A stretch of 64,000 bases of DNA from positions 1-64,000 of the forward strand of contig DATLQU010000066.1 in NCBI GenBank assembly GCA_035535015.1, given 5' to 3'. The DNA is from Palsa-661 sp035535015. Lineage in GTDB: Bacteria; Actinomycetota; Acidimicrobiia; Acidimicrobiales; UBA8190. Of the stretch, positions 49,873-58,727 are shown piece after piece (positions within the stretch are counted from its first letter, which is position 1; each line of letters begins with the position of its first letter). The notes beneath the pieces were generated by a model. It was given only the letters and a program-made list of their open reading frames with translations, was not told the DNA's origin and did no database searches. A program made the position numbers and the translations under genes.

Positions 49873-50907
49873 GTGACCGACGTCCGTCCGCCCAGCACCG
49901 AGGGCACCGTTGTCCAGGGCCGGTTCTCGGCCTGGCAGGAGGTCCTGCGCACCACCAACCCGCCGTCCGGCCGGCCCCTCGATCCGGTCTCGCGCTGGTT
50001 GGTCCTCACCCGGGCCGCCGTCTTACCCATGACCCTGGTGGCGGGGGCCGTGGCCACCTTGCTGGCGGTGCGTCGCCCCGACTTCCGGCCCGGTCTCCTG
50101 ATCCTCGCCTTCGTCGGCCTGATCCTGGCCCACACGGCCAACAACCTCATGAACGACCTGTTCGACGTGGAGGTCGGCCTCGACACGTCGACGTATCCCC
50201 GGGCGCTCTACGCCCCGCACCCGGTGCTGTCGGGCATGATCTCCAAGAAGGGCCTGGCCACCGGCGCCCTGCTCGTCAACCTTCTCGACCTGGCCATCCT
50301 CGTCGTCCTGGCCGTCTACCGCGGCTGGCCCGTGGTGGCCTTCGCCCTGGCCGGCTTCGCCCTCAGCTTCGCCTACACGGCACCGCCGCTGCGCCTCAAG
50401 AAGCGCGGCCTGGGCGAGCCCGACGTCTTCCTCGTCTGGGGCCCGCTCATGACCTGCGGCACCTACTACGCCGCCGTCGGTCACGTCCCCTGGGAGATCG
50501 TGGCCGCCTCGGTCCCCTACGGCCTACTCTGCACCGCCGTCCTCATGGGCAAGCACATCGACAAGGCCCCCTTCGACGCCCCCCTCGGGATCAAGACCCT
50601 GCCCGTCATCCTCGGCGAAGCCCGGGCCCGCACGGCCACCAAAGCCATGATGGCCGCCTTCTACGTCACCGTCATCGCCTGTGTGGCCGTCAGGGCCCTG
50701 CCCTGGCCGGCCCTGCTCAGCCTCCTGGCCGTCACCAAGCTGGTGCCTTCGTGGAAGGCGCTCAGCCAGCCCCGGCCCGACGAACCCCCGCCCAACTTCC
50801 CCGTCTGGCCCCTCTGGTTCGCCGCCGTGGCCTTCGTCCACACCCGTCGGGCCGGATCACTCCTCGTGCTCGGTCTGATCATCGCCGCCATCGCCAACAT
50901 CCGCTGA
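49873..50907 (+). CDS. UbiA-family prenyltransferase, MenA-like
   Basis: Polytopic enzyme of 344 residues. The first Asp-rich motif is NNLMNDLFDVEVGLD (NDxxDxxxD), the second is DKAPFDAPLGIKTLPV. YTAPPLRLKKRGLGEPDVFLVWGPLMTCGTYYA resembles MenA, which prenylates 1,4-dihydroxy-2-naphthoate for menaquinone; another polyprenyl acceptor cannot be excluded. GTG start at 49873, shortly after TACGAT, which may serve as a -10 element for a leaderless start. Confidence 0.82.
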   Translation: MTDVRPPSTEGTVVQGRFSAWQEVLRTTNPPSGRPLDPVSRWLVLTRAAVLPMTLVAGAVATLLAVRRPDFRPGLLILAFVGLILAHTANNLMNDLFDVEVGLDTSTYPRALYAPHPVLSGMISKKGLATGALLVNLLDLAILVVLAVYRGWPVVAFALAGFALSFAYTAPPLRLKKRGLGEPDVFLVWGPLMTCGTYYAAVGHVPWEIVAASVPYGLLCTAVLMGKHIDKAPFDAPLGIKTLPVILGEARARTATKAMMAAFYVTVIACVAVRALPWPALLSLLAVTKLVPSWKALSQPRPDEPPPNFPVWPLWFAAVAFVHTRRAGSLLVLGLIIAAIANIR

Positions 50908-50987
50908 TCGGTCGCCCCACTTCGCACTATCCGATCCAGGCAATCCCCGCAGGCGTGACAACGCCGGAGCATGGAGGAGGACAACCC

Positions 50988-52370
50988 GTGCCGACATCCA
51001 CCCCGCCCGGCTTCACCCGCCTGCGCCACCTCGCCGACTCCATTCCACCGAGAGTCGACGCACCCCGCGTCATGCCGCCACCGACAAGGCGGTCGGCGGC
51101 CGATGCGCTCCGACCGTTCATCGTCCGACTTCTCGACGGCCAGGTGCCCCTTCGCTTCGAATTCTGGGACGGCTCGTCCATCGAACCGACCCGGATCCCA
51201 CCGGCCATCGCGGCCGTCGTCCGTGTCCATTCGGTCGATGCCGTCCGTCGCATTCTGTGGGCACCGGGGGAGGTGGGTCTGGCCCGGGCGTTCGTGTCCG
51301 GTGACATCGAGATCGACGGCGACATCTTCGCCACCCTCCGGGCCCTGGCCGAGACATCGGTCAAGGATCTCTGGCGTCTGGGGACGAGCGCCCTACCCGC
51401 CGCGCTGAACGCGGCCCTTCGACTCGGTGTCCTGCGCCCGCCCCCGCCTCCGCCCGCCGAGGAGGCCCGCCCCCGGGGCCGGCTGCACTCTCCGGAGCGC
51501 GACGCCCAGGCTGTCAGTCACCACTACGACGTCGGCAACGCCTTCTACTCCCTCGTCCTCGGTTCGAGCATGACCTACTCCTGCGCCCGCTTCGCCCACC
51601 CCGAGTCCGGTCTGGAAGAGGCTCAACGCGCCAAGCACGAGCTGATCTGTCGAAAACTGGGCCTCGACCGGACAGGCGACGCCCGGCTTCTCGACGTCGG
51701 CTGTGGCTGGGGGTCGATGGCCCTTCACGCCGCCGCCCACCATGGGGCGCGCGTCGTCGGCGTCACCCTGAGCGCAGCCCAGCAGCAGGACGCCCGACGA
51801 CGGGTGGAGGAGGCCGGTCTCTCCGACCGGATCGAGATCCGCCTGCAGGACTACCGCGACCTGGCCGGCGAACGCTTCGACGCCATCTCCTCGATCGGCA
51901 TGTTCGAGCATGTGGGTGCGTCACAGATGGAGCGCTACTTCTCCACCCTCCGCGCCATGCTCGTCCCCACAGGCCGCCTTCTCAACCACGCCATCTCTTC
52001 CCCCGGTGGATCGACGATCACGCCGCGTTCCTTCATCGGCCGCTACGTCTTCCCCGACGGCGAGCTCCAGGACGTCGGCCAGGTCCTGCTGGCCATGCAG
52101 CGCGCCGGCTTCGAGATCCGCGACGTCGAGTCCCTGCGCGAGCACTACTCCCGGACCCTCCACGCCTGGGTGGCCAACCTGGAGTCACGCTGGCTGGAAG
52201 CCGTCTCTCTCGTCGGGGCGGCCCGGGCCCGGGTGTGGCGCCTCTACATGGCGGGCTCCGCCGTCGGCTTCGACGACGGGGGCCTCGGCATCCACCAGGT
52301 CCTCGGTGTCGTGCCCGACGCCGACGGATCGAGTGGCATGCCCTTCACCCGTGACGCCTGGGTCGACTGA
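50988..52370 (+). CDS. Cyclopropane-fatty-acyl-phospholipid synthase family methyltransferase
   Basis: The 460-residue protein has an N-terminal CFA lipid-binding region (PLRFEFWDGSSIEP, ARAFVSGDIEIDGDIFATL) and the catalytic domain HHYDVGNAFYSLVLGSSMTYSCARF, with SAM motif LLDVGCGWGSMALHAA and SIGMFEHVG. RTLHAWVANLESRW is the conserved C-terminal block. It makes cyclopropane or methyl-branched acyl chains. GTG 50988 is supported by GGAGGAGGA six bases upstream. Confidence 0.93.
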   Translation: MPTSTPPGFTRLRHLADSIPPRVDAPRVMPPPTRRSAADALRPFIVRLLDGQVPLRFEFWDGSSIEPTRIPPAIAAVVRVHSVDAVRRILWAPGEVGLARAFVSGDIEIDGDIFATLRALAETSVKDLWRLGTSALPAALNAALRLGVLRPPPPPPAEEARPRGRLHSPERDAQAVSHHYDVGNAFYSLVLGSSMTYSCARFAHPESGLEEAQRAKHELICRKLGLDRTGDARLLDVGCGWGSMALHAAAHHGARVVGVTLSAAQQQDARRRVEEAGLSDRIEIRLQDYRDLAGERFDAISSIGMFEHVGASQMERYFSTLRAMLVPTGRLLNHAISSPGGSTITPRSFIGRYVFPDGELQDVGQVLLAMQRAGFEIRDVESLREHYSRTLHAWVANLESRWLEAVSLVGAARARVWRLYMAGSAVGFDDGGLGIHQVLGVVPDADGSSGMPFTRDAWVD

Positions 52371-52396
52371 CGTCCCACGGTTCGGGCCGTAGCCCG

Positions 52397-52975
52397 CTAC
52401 GGCCCGCTCCAACACGTCCCGGGGGGCGAGAAGATGGGCGCCGTCGTCACCGGCAGGTCGGACGGCGGATCCAGCGTGATCGTCGGGTTGTTCTTGTCCC
52501 TCACCGAGTTGGCCCGTGTCCACGTTCTCTCACAGCTCAGCAGCGCCTTCTTCTCCGGCTTGTGGACGGAGGCGGGGTCACCGCCGGCCCACATGTCGAA
52601 GCGGTAGAGGTGGGCTCTTTTCCACCCGCGGTCGCACTCGGAACACTCGTCCTCGTGGATGAAGTACCTCTCCATATAGGGCACGTAGATGATCTCGCAC
52701 CACGGCAGTTCCTTCACGTCGGTGGCGAAGGTCACCGGATCGGCATAGCTGCCCGTCCCCCCGGCCCCCGTCCGGGATCCACACGGATGGGCGATGTCGG
52801 TCCCCGGAGGGGAGTTGTCGGCATAGCCGTAGAGGGTCATGAAAGCCTGGACGGTGCCCGTCGACGCCCGGGAGGTTCCCGCTCCCGCCGTGCTGGGGAT
52901 GCCGAAGAGAACGAGGCCGATGCCAAGCACCCCGAGGCTCACCGCCTGCGTCCGCCGGATCCCCGATTTCCTCAC
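52397..52975 (-). CDS. Secreted double-psi-beta-barrel-like protein
   Basis: GTG 52973-52975 opens a signal peptide (KSGIRRTQAVSLGVLGIGLVLFGIPSTAGAG). The mature domain has LYGYADNSPPGTDIAHP, GTGSYADPVTFATD, IIYVPYMERYFIHEDECSECD and YRFDMWAGG. This pattern is known from secreted actinobacterial and fungal proteins of the 3D/RlpA-like barrel type. Four Cys in the mature part probably form disulfides. 192 residues. Role unknown; wall or carbohydrate binding is a guess. Confidence 0.7.
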   Translation of the reverse strand: MRKSGIRRTQAVSLGVLGIGLVLFGIPSTAGAGTSRASTGTVQAFMTLYGYADNSPPGTDIAHPCGSRTGAGGTGSYADPVTFATDVKELPWCEIIYVPYMERYFIHEDECSECDRGWKRAHLYRFDMWAGGDPASVHKPEKKALLSCERTWTRANSVRDKNNPTITLDPPSDLPVTTAPIFSPPGTCWSGP

Positions 52976-53091
52976 CTGGACACTCCTCGGTCCCCGCTCC
53001 CCACCCGACAGGAGCGTGGCTACTCGATGAAACCATCGTAGTGAAGGGGTACCGGGAAGAACCGGCCGGGTCCCTCTGTAGCCTGGCAATC

Positions 53092-54249
53092 GTGAGCGTC
53101 ACCCCGATGGAGCTGGTGACGACGGCCATGGCCAGCGGCGGCGACGCCGTGGCCCGCGACCCCGAGGGCAAAGCCGTCTTCGTGCGCGGAGCCCTCCCCA
53201 GGGAGCGGGTCCGGGTCAGCCTCCTTTCCGACCGCGCCAAATACGCGGTGGGGCGCATCGAGGAGGTCCTCGAACCGTCGCCCGACCGGATCGCCCCCCC
53301 GTGTCCGGAAGTGGCCCGGGGTTGTGGCGCCTGTCAGTGGCAACACATCGAGCTCTCCACCCAGCGCCGGCTGAAGAGCCAATTCGTGGTGGAGTCGATC
53401 GAGCGGGCCAAGGTGGACTGTCCCGAGCCGCGTGCCCCGGTCGAATTGGAACCCTGGAATTTCCGGACGACGATCAACGCGGCGGTCCACGAAGGGCGCG
53501 CCGGCTTCAACCGGGCCCGATCCCATGACGTCGTCGCCGTCGACTCCTGCCGGGTGGCCCACCCCCTTCTCCGTGATCTCCTGATCGACGTCCGCTACCC
53601 GGGGGCCAGAAGCGTTCTTCTGCGTTGCGGGGCCCGAACCGGGGAACGGCTCGCCGTCACCACCCCCACCCGTCTGGACCTGGCCCTGCCCGATGACCTG
53701 CATCCCGAGTACGTCCACGAGCTGGCGGCCGGGCTCCGTTGGCGGATATCGGCCCGGTCGTTCTTCCAGACCCGGGCCGACGGCGTCGACGCGCTGGCCG
53801 AGGTCATCGGGTCGGCGGCCGACGAGCTGGGGGCTCCGTCGACGGCGGTCGATCTGTACAGCGGTGTCGGCGTCTTCGCCGGCGTTCTGGCCGCCCGGGG
53901 GTGGTCGGTGACGGCGGTGGAGGGATCGCACAGTGCCGCCGAGGACGCCCGGGTCAACCTGGCCACCTCTGCCGTCACCGTGGTCGGCACCGACGTCACC
54001 ACCTGGACACCCGGTCAGGTCGATCTCGTGGTGGCCGATCCCAGTCGACTCGGCCTCGGCCGCGCCGGTGTCGACACCGTGACGGCCACCGGAGCCCGCC
54101 GTCTGGTCCTGGTCAGCTGTGACGCCGCCAGTCTCGGACGTGACGCGGCGCTGCTTCAGGCCGCCGGCTACACACTCAGCGCCCTGACCGTCGTGGATCT
54201 CTTCCCCCACACGTTCCGGGTGGAGGCTGTCACCGTCTACGACCGCTGA
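53092..54249 (+). CDS. TrmA/RumA-type RNA (uracil-5) methyltransferase
   Basis: N-terminal TRAM domain (MELVTTAMASGGDAVARDPEGKAVFVRGALPRERVRVSL), iron-sulfur cluster motif CPEVARGCGACQWQH, SAM motif AVDLYSGVGVFAGVLAARG, VVADPSRLGLG and the catalytic Cys in LVLVSCDAASLGRD; 385 residues. Family members methylate uridine in rRNA or tRNA. GTG 53092 or ATG 53107 are likeliest; TAGCCT seven bases before GTG 53092 would fit a leaderless mRNA. Confidence 0.88.
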   Translation: MSVTPMELVTTAMASGGDAVARDPEGKAVFVRGALPRERVRVSLLSDRAKYAVGRIEEVLEPSPDRIAPPCPEVARGCGACQWQHIELSTQRRLKSQFVVESIERAKVDCPEPRAPVELEPWNFRTTINAAVHEGRAGFNRARSHDVVAVDSCRVAHPLLRDLLIDVRYPGARSVLLRCGARTGERLAVTTPTRLDLALPDDLHPEYVHELAAGLRWRISARSFFQTRADGVDALAEVIGSAADELGAPSTAVDLYSGVGVFAGVLAARGWSVTAVEGSHSAAEDARVNLATSAVTVVGTDVTTWTPGQVDLVVADPSRLGLGRAGVDTVTATGARRLVLVSCDAASLGRDAALLQAAGYTLSALTVVDLFPHTFRVEAVTVYDR

Positions 54250-54259
54250 GCGGCCCGGG

Positions 54260-54640
54260 GCGACGGCGCCCGGAGACGTCCTCGACGTCGGCTCGGCGGC
54301 GAGTTCGGCCAGGGCTTTCAGGTCGAGGAGCTGCCGGCGCATCATGACCGGGGCGCCGGCGGGCAGAAGATGACGGAGCACAAGTCGGTAGGGACCGGCG
54401 GGACCGGCAATGTCAGCTTCGCCGCCAGACGGCTCCGGTCGTGCCCGGCCGGTGCGACGCGGTAGGTGAGGCCACCTGGCCGAAAGCCCGGGTCTGCGCG
54501 TCGAGGGTGATGGACGAGCCGGGCTCGAAGGAGAGGAGTCGGAAGATCGTCGAGACCTTGGGTCAGCTCGGGCGGGCTCCGGCGCCCCAAATCGTCGATC
54601 CAGTCGTCGCTGTGGGGAGCCCCGTCGGAGCCGCCAGAGC
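54260..54640 (-). pseudogene. Frameshifted SRPBCC-family pseudogene
   Basis: Reading the minus strand gives consecutive pieces of one SRPBCC-like protein in three frames. SDDWIDDLGRRSPPELTQGLDD is followed one frame away by FRLLSFEPGSSITLDAQTR, then back in the first frame LTYRVAPAGHDRSRLAAKLTLPVP, then in the third frame GPYRLVLRHLLPAGAPVMMRRQ with LLDLKALAELA. This gives at least three frameshifts, near 54525, 54470 and 54400. No intact gene lies between the RNA methyltransferase and the VOC gene, and this decayed gene fills that 489-bp stretch. Sequencing error is possible but would need several indels. Confidence 0.75.
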
Positions 54641-54701
54641 CAGCGGAAGAATGGCTTCAACGATTTCAGGGCAGCCGTGGCCGCCGCTGTGTAAGTCTCT
54701 C

Positions 54702-54726
54702 ACCCGACCCGACCCGACCCGACCCG
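54702..54726. repeat. (ACCCG)x5 microsatellite upstream of the VOC gene
   Basis: Five perfect pentamers ACCCG run from 54702 to 54726, ending 12 bp before the VOC start codon. The array lies in the promoter or leader, where copy-number change could alter spacing and expression. Confidence 0.9.
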
Positions 54727-54738
54727 ATCGGAGATGCG

Positions 54739-55158
54739 ATGGAGTGGAAGCTCGAGCTCGTGGTGGTCCCTGTCTCAGATCAGGACAGGGCGAAGGCGTT
54801 CTACCTCGAGACGCTGGGATTCGAGCTGATCGTCGACCACCGAGCCGGAGCCGACTTCCGAGTCGTCCAGGTGAACCCCCCCGGTTCTTCGTGTGCCGTC
54901 GCCCTCATGAAGAATCCCGAGGCGGCCGGCTCGGTTCAGGGTCTCCACCTGGTGGTCTCCGACATCGCCGCCGCCCGGACTTCCTTGGTCGAGCGAGGGG
55001 CGGAGCCCACCGACGTCTTCCATTTCGAGAACGGGAACCAGGTGCCTGGTCCCGATCCCGACGGAGGCGACTACAACTCGTTCTTCTCCTTCCACGACCC
55101 CGATGGCACGGGATGGATGGTGCAGGAAGTGAGCGGCAAAGCGGAGCGTGACCGTTAG
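54739..55158 (+). CDS. VOC (glyoxalase/dioxygenase) superfamily protein
   Basis: Two beta-alpha-beta-beta-beta modules: KLELVVVPVSDQDRAKAFYLETLGFELIVDH and LHLVVSDIAAARTSLVERGAEPTD...FFSFHDPDGTGWMVQEV. 139 residues, single-domain VOC type often annotated as glyoxalase. His23-type N-terminal metal ligand is absent or replaced (LELVVVPV), so metal chemistry is uncertain. GGAG lies five bases before the ATG. Confidence 0.85.
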   Translation: MEWKLELVVVPVSDQDRAKAFYLETLGFELIVDHRAGADFRVVQVNPPGSSCAVALMKNPEAAGSVQGLHLVVSDIAAARTSLVERGAEPTDVFHFENGNQVPGPDPDGGDYNSFFSFHDPDGTGWMVQEVSGKAERDR

Positions 55159-55203
55159 ACCCGGGCGCCGAGTCCGAGCCGGATCGAACAGTAATGTCAG
55201 ACC

Positions 55204-57075
55204 ATGTCCGGGCCCCGTCCAACGACGCCGTCGTCTCCGAGCGGGGGACCGACGGCGCGAGACGGCGGAGCCGCGACGTTCGATCCCGAGGCCGTCCGCG
55301 CCAAGTACCTCGCTGAACGCGACAAGCGGCTGATTCCCGGCCGTGCCGATATCCGCGACCTGAAGACGGACGAGCACTTCGCCCACTACCGTGACGACCC
55401 GTTCACTCCGGTCACCGAGCGTGACCCGGTCGTCGACGACGTCGACGTCGTGATCGTGGGCGGCGGGATCGCCGGAATCTGCGCCGGGGCGCAGCTCCGC
55501 AAGACCGGGATCGAGCGGATTCGGCTCATCGACCAAGCGGGGGGCATCGGGGGCACCTGGTACTGGAACCGCTATCCGGGGGTGATGTGCGACGTCGAGT
55601 CGTACATCTACATGCCGATGCTCGAGGAGCTCGACTACATCCCCACCCGGCGCTACGCCTTCGGCGAGGAAATTCTGCACCACTTGGAAGCGATCGCTGT
55701 CCGGTTCGACCTCGAGGCCGATGCCCTGTTCCACACCGGGGTGACCCGGGCCGACTGGGACGAGGACGCCGCCCGGTGGCGGGTCCGCACCGACCGCGGT
55801 GACGAGGTCAGCTGCCGCTGGTACGTGCTGGCCGTCGGGATCCTGAACCTGCTCAAGCTGCCGACCATCCCCGGCATGGAGGACTTCGCCGGGCACTCGT
55901 TCCACACGGCGCGGTGGGACTACTCGTACACCGGCGGTGGGCCGAACGAGCCCTTGACCGGCCTGGCCGACAAGGTGGTCGGACTCATGGGCACCGGAGC
56001 GACCGGCATCCAGTGCGTGCCGCCGCTGGCCGAGTCGGCGAAACATCTCTACGTGTTCCAGCGCACCCCGTCGGCCATCGGAGAGCGGGGCAACCGGCCC
56101 ACCGCTCCCGACTTCGCCCGTGGGCTCGAGCCGGGCTGGCAGCGGGCCCGAATGGACAATTTCCAGGCGATCATGCTGGGCCGGCCCGCCGAGCTCGACC
56201 AGGTGGACGATGGGTGGACCCATGACTTTGCCGCCGTCCAGCACCCGCCGCGTGAGAAGGGCATGACGACGGCCGAATATCTCCGCAGCGCCGAAGAGCT
56301 CGACTTCCGGATCATGGAGGCGCACCGACGCCGGGTCGAGGATCTGGTGGCTGACCCGGCCACCGCCACGATCCTGAAGCCCTACTACCGGTATCTCTGC
56401 AAGCGGCCGTGCTTCCACGACGAGTATCTGCAGGCGTTGAACAACCCCAACGTCACGCTGGTCGATTGCCCCGCCGGGATGGAGCGGATCACCAAGCGTG
56501 GCCCGGTCATCGACAGCCAGCAGTACGAGGTCGACTGCCTTGTCTACGGCACCGGCTTCGAGGCCGAACTGACCCCGCTGTTCTGTCGCGCCGGCCACGA
56601 GATCGTCGGTCGGGGCGGTGTCACCCTGGCCGAGAAGTGGGCCGATGGTGCCGCCAGCCTGTTCGGGATGATGAGCCGAGGCTTCCCGAACATGTTCGTC
56701 ATGCCGGCGCCGGGGCAGCAGGCGGTGGTGACTGTCAACTACACGCAGCTGGCGGTCTTCGGGGCCGAGTTCATTGGCGGGACCGTCCGATTGCTCCGGG
56801 AGCGGGGGGTGGAGGTGTTCGACGTGAGTGCCGAGGCCGAGGACGCCTGGACGCAGAAGATCGTCGACTCCTTCGTCGACGGCAGCGCCGTCATGTCCGC
56901 CTGCACGCCGTCGCGTATCAACAACGAAGGCCACCCGGAGGCGATGAACCCCCGCAGCGGCAACTACGGCCGGGGCATGGGCGACTGGTTCGGTTACCGC
57001 GAGTTGCTGGAGAAGTGGCTCGAAGCCGGAAGCTTCGAGGGCCTGGAGCTCGAGGTTCGGTCGCCGGCATCGTGA
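55204..57075 (+). CDS. Baeyer-Villiger-type flavin monooxygenase
   Basis: FAD/NADPH enzyme of 623 residues. FAD motif VVIVGGGIAGICAGAQLRKTG (GGGIAG at 86-91), GGTWYWNRYPGVMCDVES, the Baeyer-Villiger fingerprint FAGHSFHTARWDYS, and NADPH motif GLMGTGATGIQ are present. An extension of about 80 residues before the first Rossmann fold occurs in the larger BVMO subgroup. Such enzymes turn ketones into esters or lactones. GTGA overlap with the SDR gene; TAATGT just upstream of the ATG may be a -10 of a leaderless mRNA. Confidence 0.93.
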   Translation: MSGPRPTTPSSPSGGPTARDGGAATFDPEAVRAKYLAERDKRLIPGRADIRDLKTDEHFAHYRDDPFTPVTERDPVVDDVDVVIVGGGIAGICAGAQLRKTGIERIRLIDQAGGIGGTWYWNRYPGVMCDVESYIYMPMLEELDYIPTRRYAFGEEILHHLEAIAVRFDLEADALFHTGVTRADWDEDAARWRVRTDRGDEVSCRWYVLAVGILNLLKLPTIPGMEDFAGHSFHTARWDYSYTGGGPNEPLTGLADKVVGLMGTGATGIQCVPPLAESAKHLYVFQRTPSAIGERGNRPTAPDFARGLEPGWQRARMDNFQAIMLGRPAELDQVDDGWTHDFAAVQHPPREKGMTTAEYLRSAEELDFRIMEAHRRRVEDLVADPATATILKPYYRYLCKRPCFHDEYLQALNNPNVTLVDCPAGMERITKRGPVIDSQQYEVDCLVYGTGFEAELTPLFCRAGHEIVGRGGVTLAEKWADGAASLFGMMSRGFPNMFVMPAPGQQAVVTVNYTQLAVFGAEFIGGTVRLLRERGVEVFDVSAEAEDAWTQKIVDSFVDGSAVMSACTPSRINNEGHPEAMNPRSGNYGRGMGDWFGYRELLEKWLEAGSFEGLELEVRSPAS

Positions 57076-58727
57076 GCACGCGACAGCGGGTCGTCGTCGT
57101 GACCGGCGGTGGCGGCGGGATCGGAGCGGCGATCGCCGAGGAGCTCGGCCGGGGCGGCTGGTACGTCGTCACCGTCGACCCCCTCGTGACCCTCGACGGA
57201 TCCGAGCGGCTCCCGGAGTCACAGGAAACCACCGCCGGTCGAATCGCGGCGGCGGGTGGCTCGGCTCGGGCCTCGTCGGTGTCGGTGACCGACGGCGACG
57301 CGGTCCATGACCTGTTCCGGGAACTTGTCGACGAGCACGGAGGACTCGACGCCGTCGTCAATGTCGCCGGCATCACCCGGCCGACTTTCTTCGCAACGGG
57401 CACCGAAGAAGACTGGCGAGCGGTACTCGCCGTGCACCTCGGGGGCTACCTCAACGTGCTCGACGCCGCGCTGCCGCTCATGGCTGCCGCCGGCCACGGC
57501 CACATTCTCGGCGTCACATCCGGCTCGGGCTGGCGGGCCGCCGACGCCGGCGCCTACAGCTGTGCCAAGCGGGCTATCGCCGCCCTGACATGGCAATTGG
57601 GCCGGCTGACGCCGCCCGGTGTGACGGTCAACGCCATGTCTCCCATCGCCGCCACCCGGATGGTCGCCGCCGCCCTCGAGCGCGCTCGCCAGGCGGGCCG
57701 GACCGGCGGCGGGGGAATCTCGTTTCTCACGATGGCGGGCCCCGAGGACCTCGGACCGCTCGGCTCCTACCTCGTCGATGACGGATTCGGTTGGTGCAGC
57801 GGCCGGGTGCTCTTCGTCGGCGGCTCGGAGGTGGCGGTGATAGGGGAGCCTCGGCTTCTCGAGGTGGTGCGCAGCGACGAAGTGGTCTCACTCGACCGGG
57901 TGCTCGAAGCCGTCGTCCCCCGTGCCTTTGCCACGGCCGAGACCGACCAAGTGAGCGATGGCGGCGGCAACCCCCGGTTCGGGCCCATCTTCGACGAGCC
58001 GGCCCCCGACGAAGTGGCGTCGACCCACGTCCGAGCGTGTGCCGTTGTCTCCGACCGGTCACGATGGGCGCCGCCGCTCATCGCCGCGCTCGAGGCCCGG
58101 TCCATCACCTGCCATCGCGTCGAGGCCGCTCACGGCTTTTCCGACGCCGCCGAGGCGCTGAGCTCCGTCGTTGCCGCCGCGGGGCCGATCGACGCCATCG
58201 TCGTCGCCCCCGCCGGTGATCGGCCGACGGCCCCCTTGACCGATGGCTGGGAGCGGGTCCTCGCCGAGCACAGCGGGATCATCGAGGGTATCCATACCGA
58301 TGCCGGATGGGCCCGTGCCGCCGCCGACTACGCCGCCACTGCCAGGCGTGACGTCCAGCTCGTCACCCTCACCGACGCCACCACGGCGGGAGGACGCAGT
58401 CGGGCCCAGGCCTCGGCGCAGCTGGCGCGCGCGGCGGGGGGGGCGACGAAGGGGCGTGTGACAGCCTTCGCGGCCGGCATCGAGGCGTCAGAGCAGGAAG
58501 CCGGACAACCGGTCGGTGCACTCGTCGCCCACCTGCTCGGCCACGCCGATGCCGCCGCTCTCGCCGGTGCGGAGCTGGTGGTCGGCGCCGGCCGGCTCGG
58601 GCTTCGCAGTCATCCCCGACCGATCGGTAGCGTCGTGTATGGGGGTCCCGCCGTTCCGGACTGGCTCGACGCCACCCTCCGGGAGATCGTCGGTGTGCCG
58701 GACCAGCCATCGTCGGCGGAGATCTGA
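57072..58727 (+). CDS. Two-domain short-chain dehydrogenase/reductase
   Basis: The 551-residue protein is about twice normal SDR length. Domain 1 (1-270) is complete: VVTGGGGGIGAAIAEELGRGG, NVAG, Ser near 150, Tyr162 and Lys166 in AYSCAKRA. Domain 2 (about 330-530) keeps a Rossmann-like layout (CAVVSDRSRWAPPLIAALEARSITCHRVEA, AIVVAPAGD, VQLVTLTDATTAGG) but lacks a glycine motif and YxxxK, so it looks non-catalytic. Starts at GTG 57072 inside the BVMO stop and ends inside the amidohydrolase start. It probably oxidises an alcohol to the BVMO substrate. Confidence 0.88.
   Translation: MSTRQRVVVVTGGGGGIGAAIAEELGRGGWYVVTVDPLVTLDGSERLPESQETTAGRIAAAGGSARASSVSVTDGDAVHDLFRELVDEHGGLDAVVNVAGITRPTFFATGTEEDWRAVLAVHLGGYLNVLDAALPLMAAAGHGHILGVTSGSGWRAADAGAYSCAKRAIAALTWQLGRLTPPGVTVNAMSPIAATRMVAAALERARQAGRTGGGGISFLTMAGPEDLGPLGSYLVDDGFGWCSGRVLFVGGSEVAVIGEPRLLEVVRSDEVVSLDRVLEAVVPRAFATAETDQVSDGGGNPRFGPIFDEPAPDEVASTHVRACAVVSDRSRWAPPLIAALEARSITCHRVEAAHGFSDAAEALSSVVAAAGPIDAIVVAPAGDRPTAPLTDGWERVLAEHSGIIEGIHTDAGWARAAADYAATARRDVQLVTLTDATTAGGRSRAQASAQLARAAGGATKGRVTAFAAGIEASEQEAGQPVGALVAHLLGHADAAALAGAELVVGAGRLGLRSHPRPIGSVVYGGPAVPDWLDATLREIVGVPDQPSSAEI

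Noticed and set aside
53020..54660. 546-residue minus-strand ORF spanning the RNA methyltransferase gene
   Set aside because: Most of it is antisense shadow. Only its first part (54260-54640) carries real homology, as one frame of the SRPBCC pseudogene.
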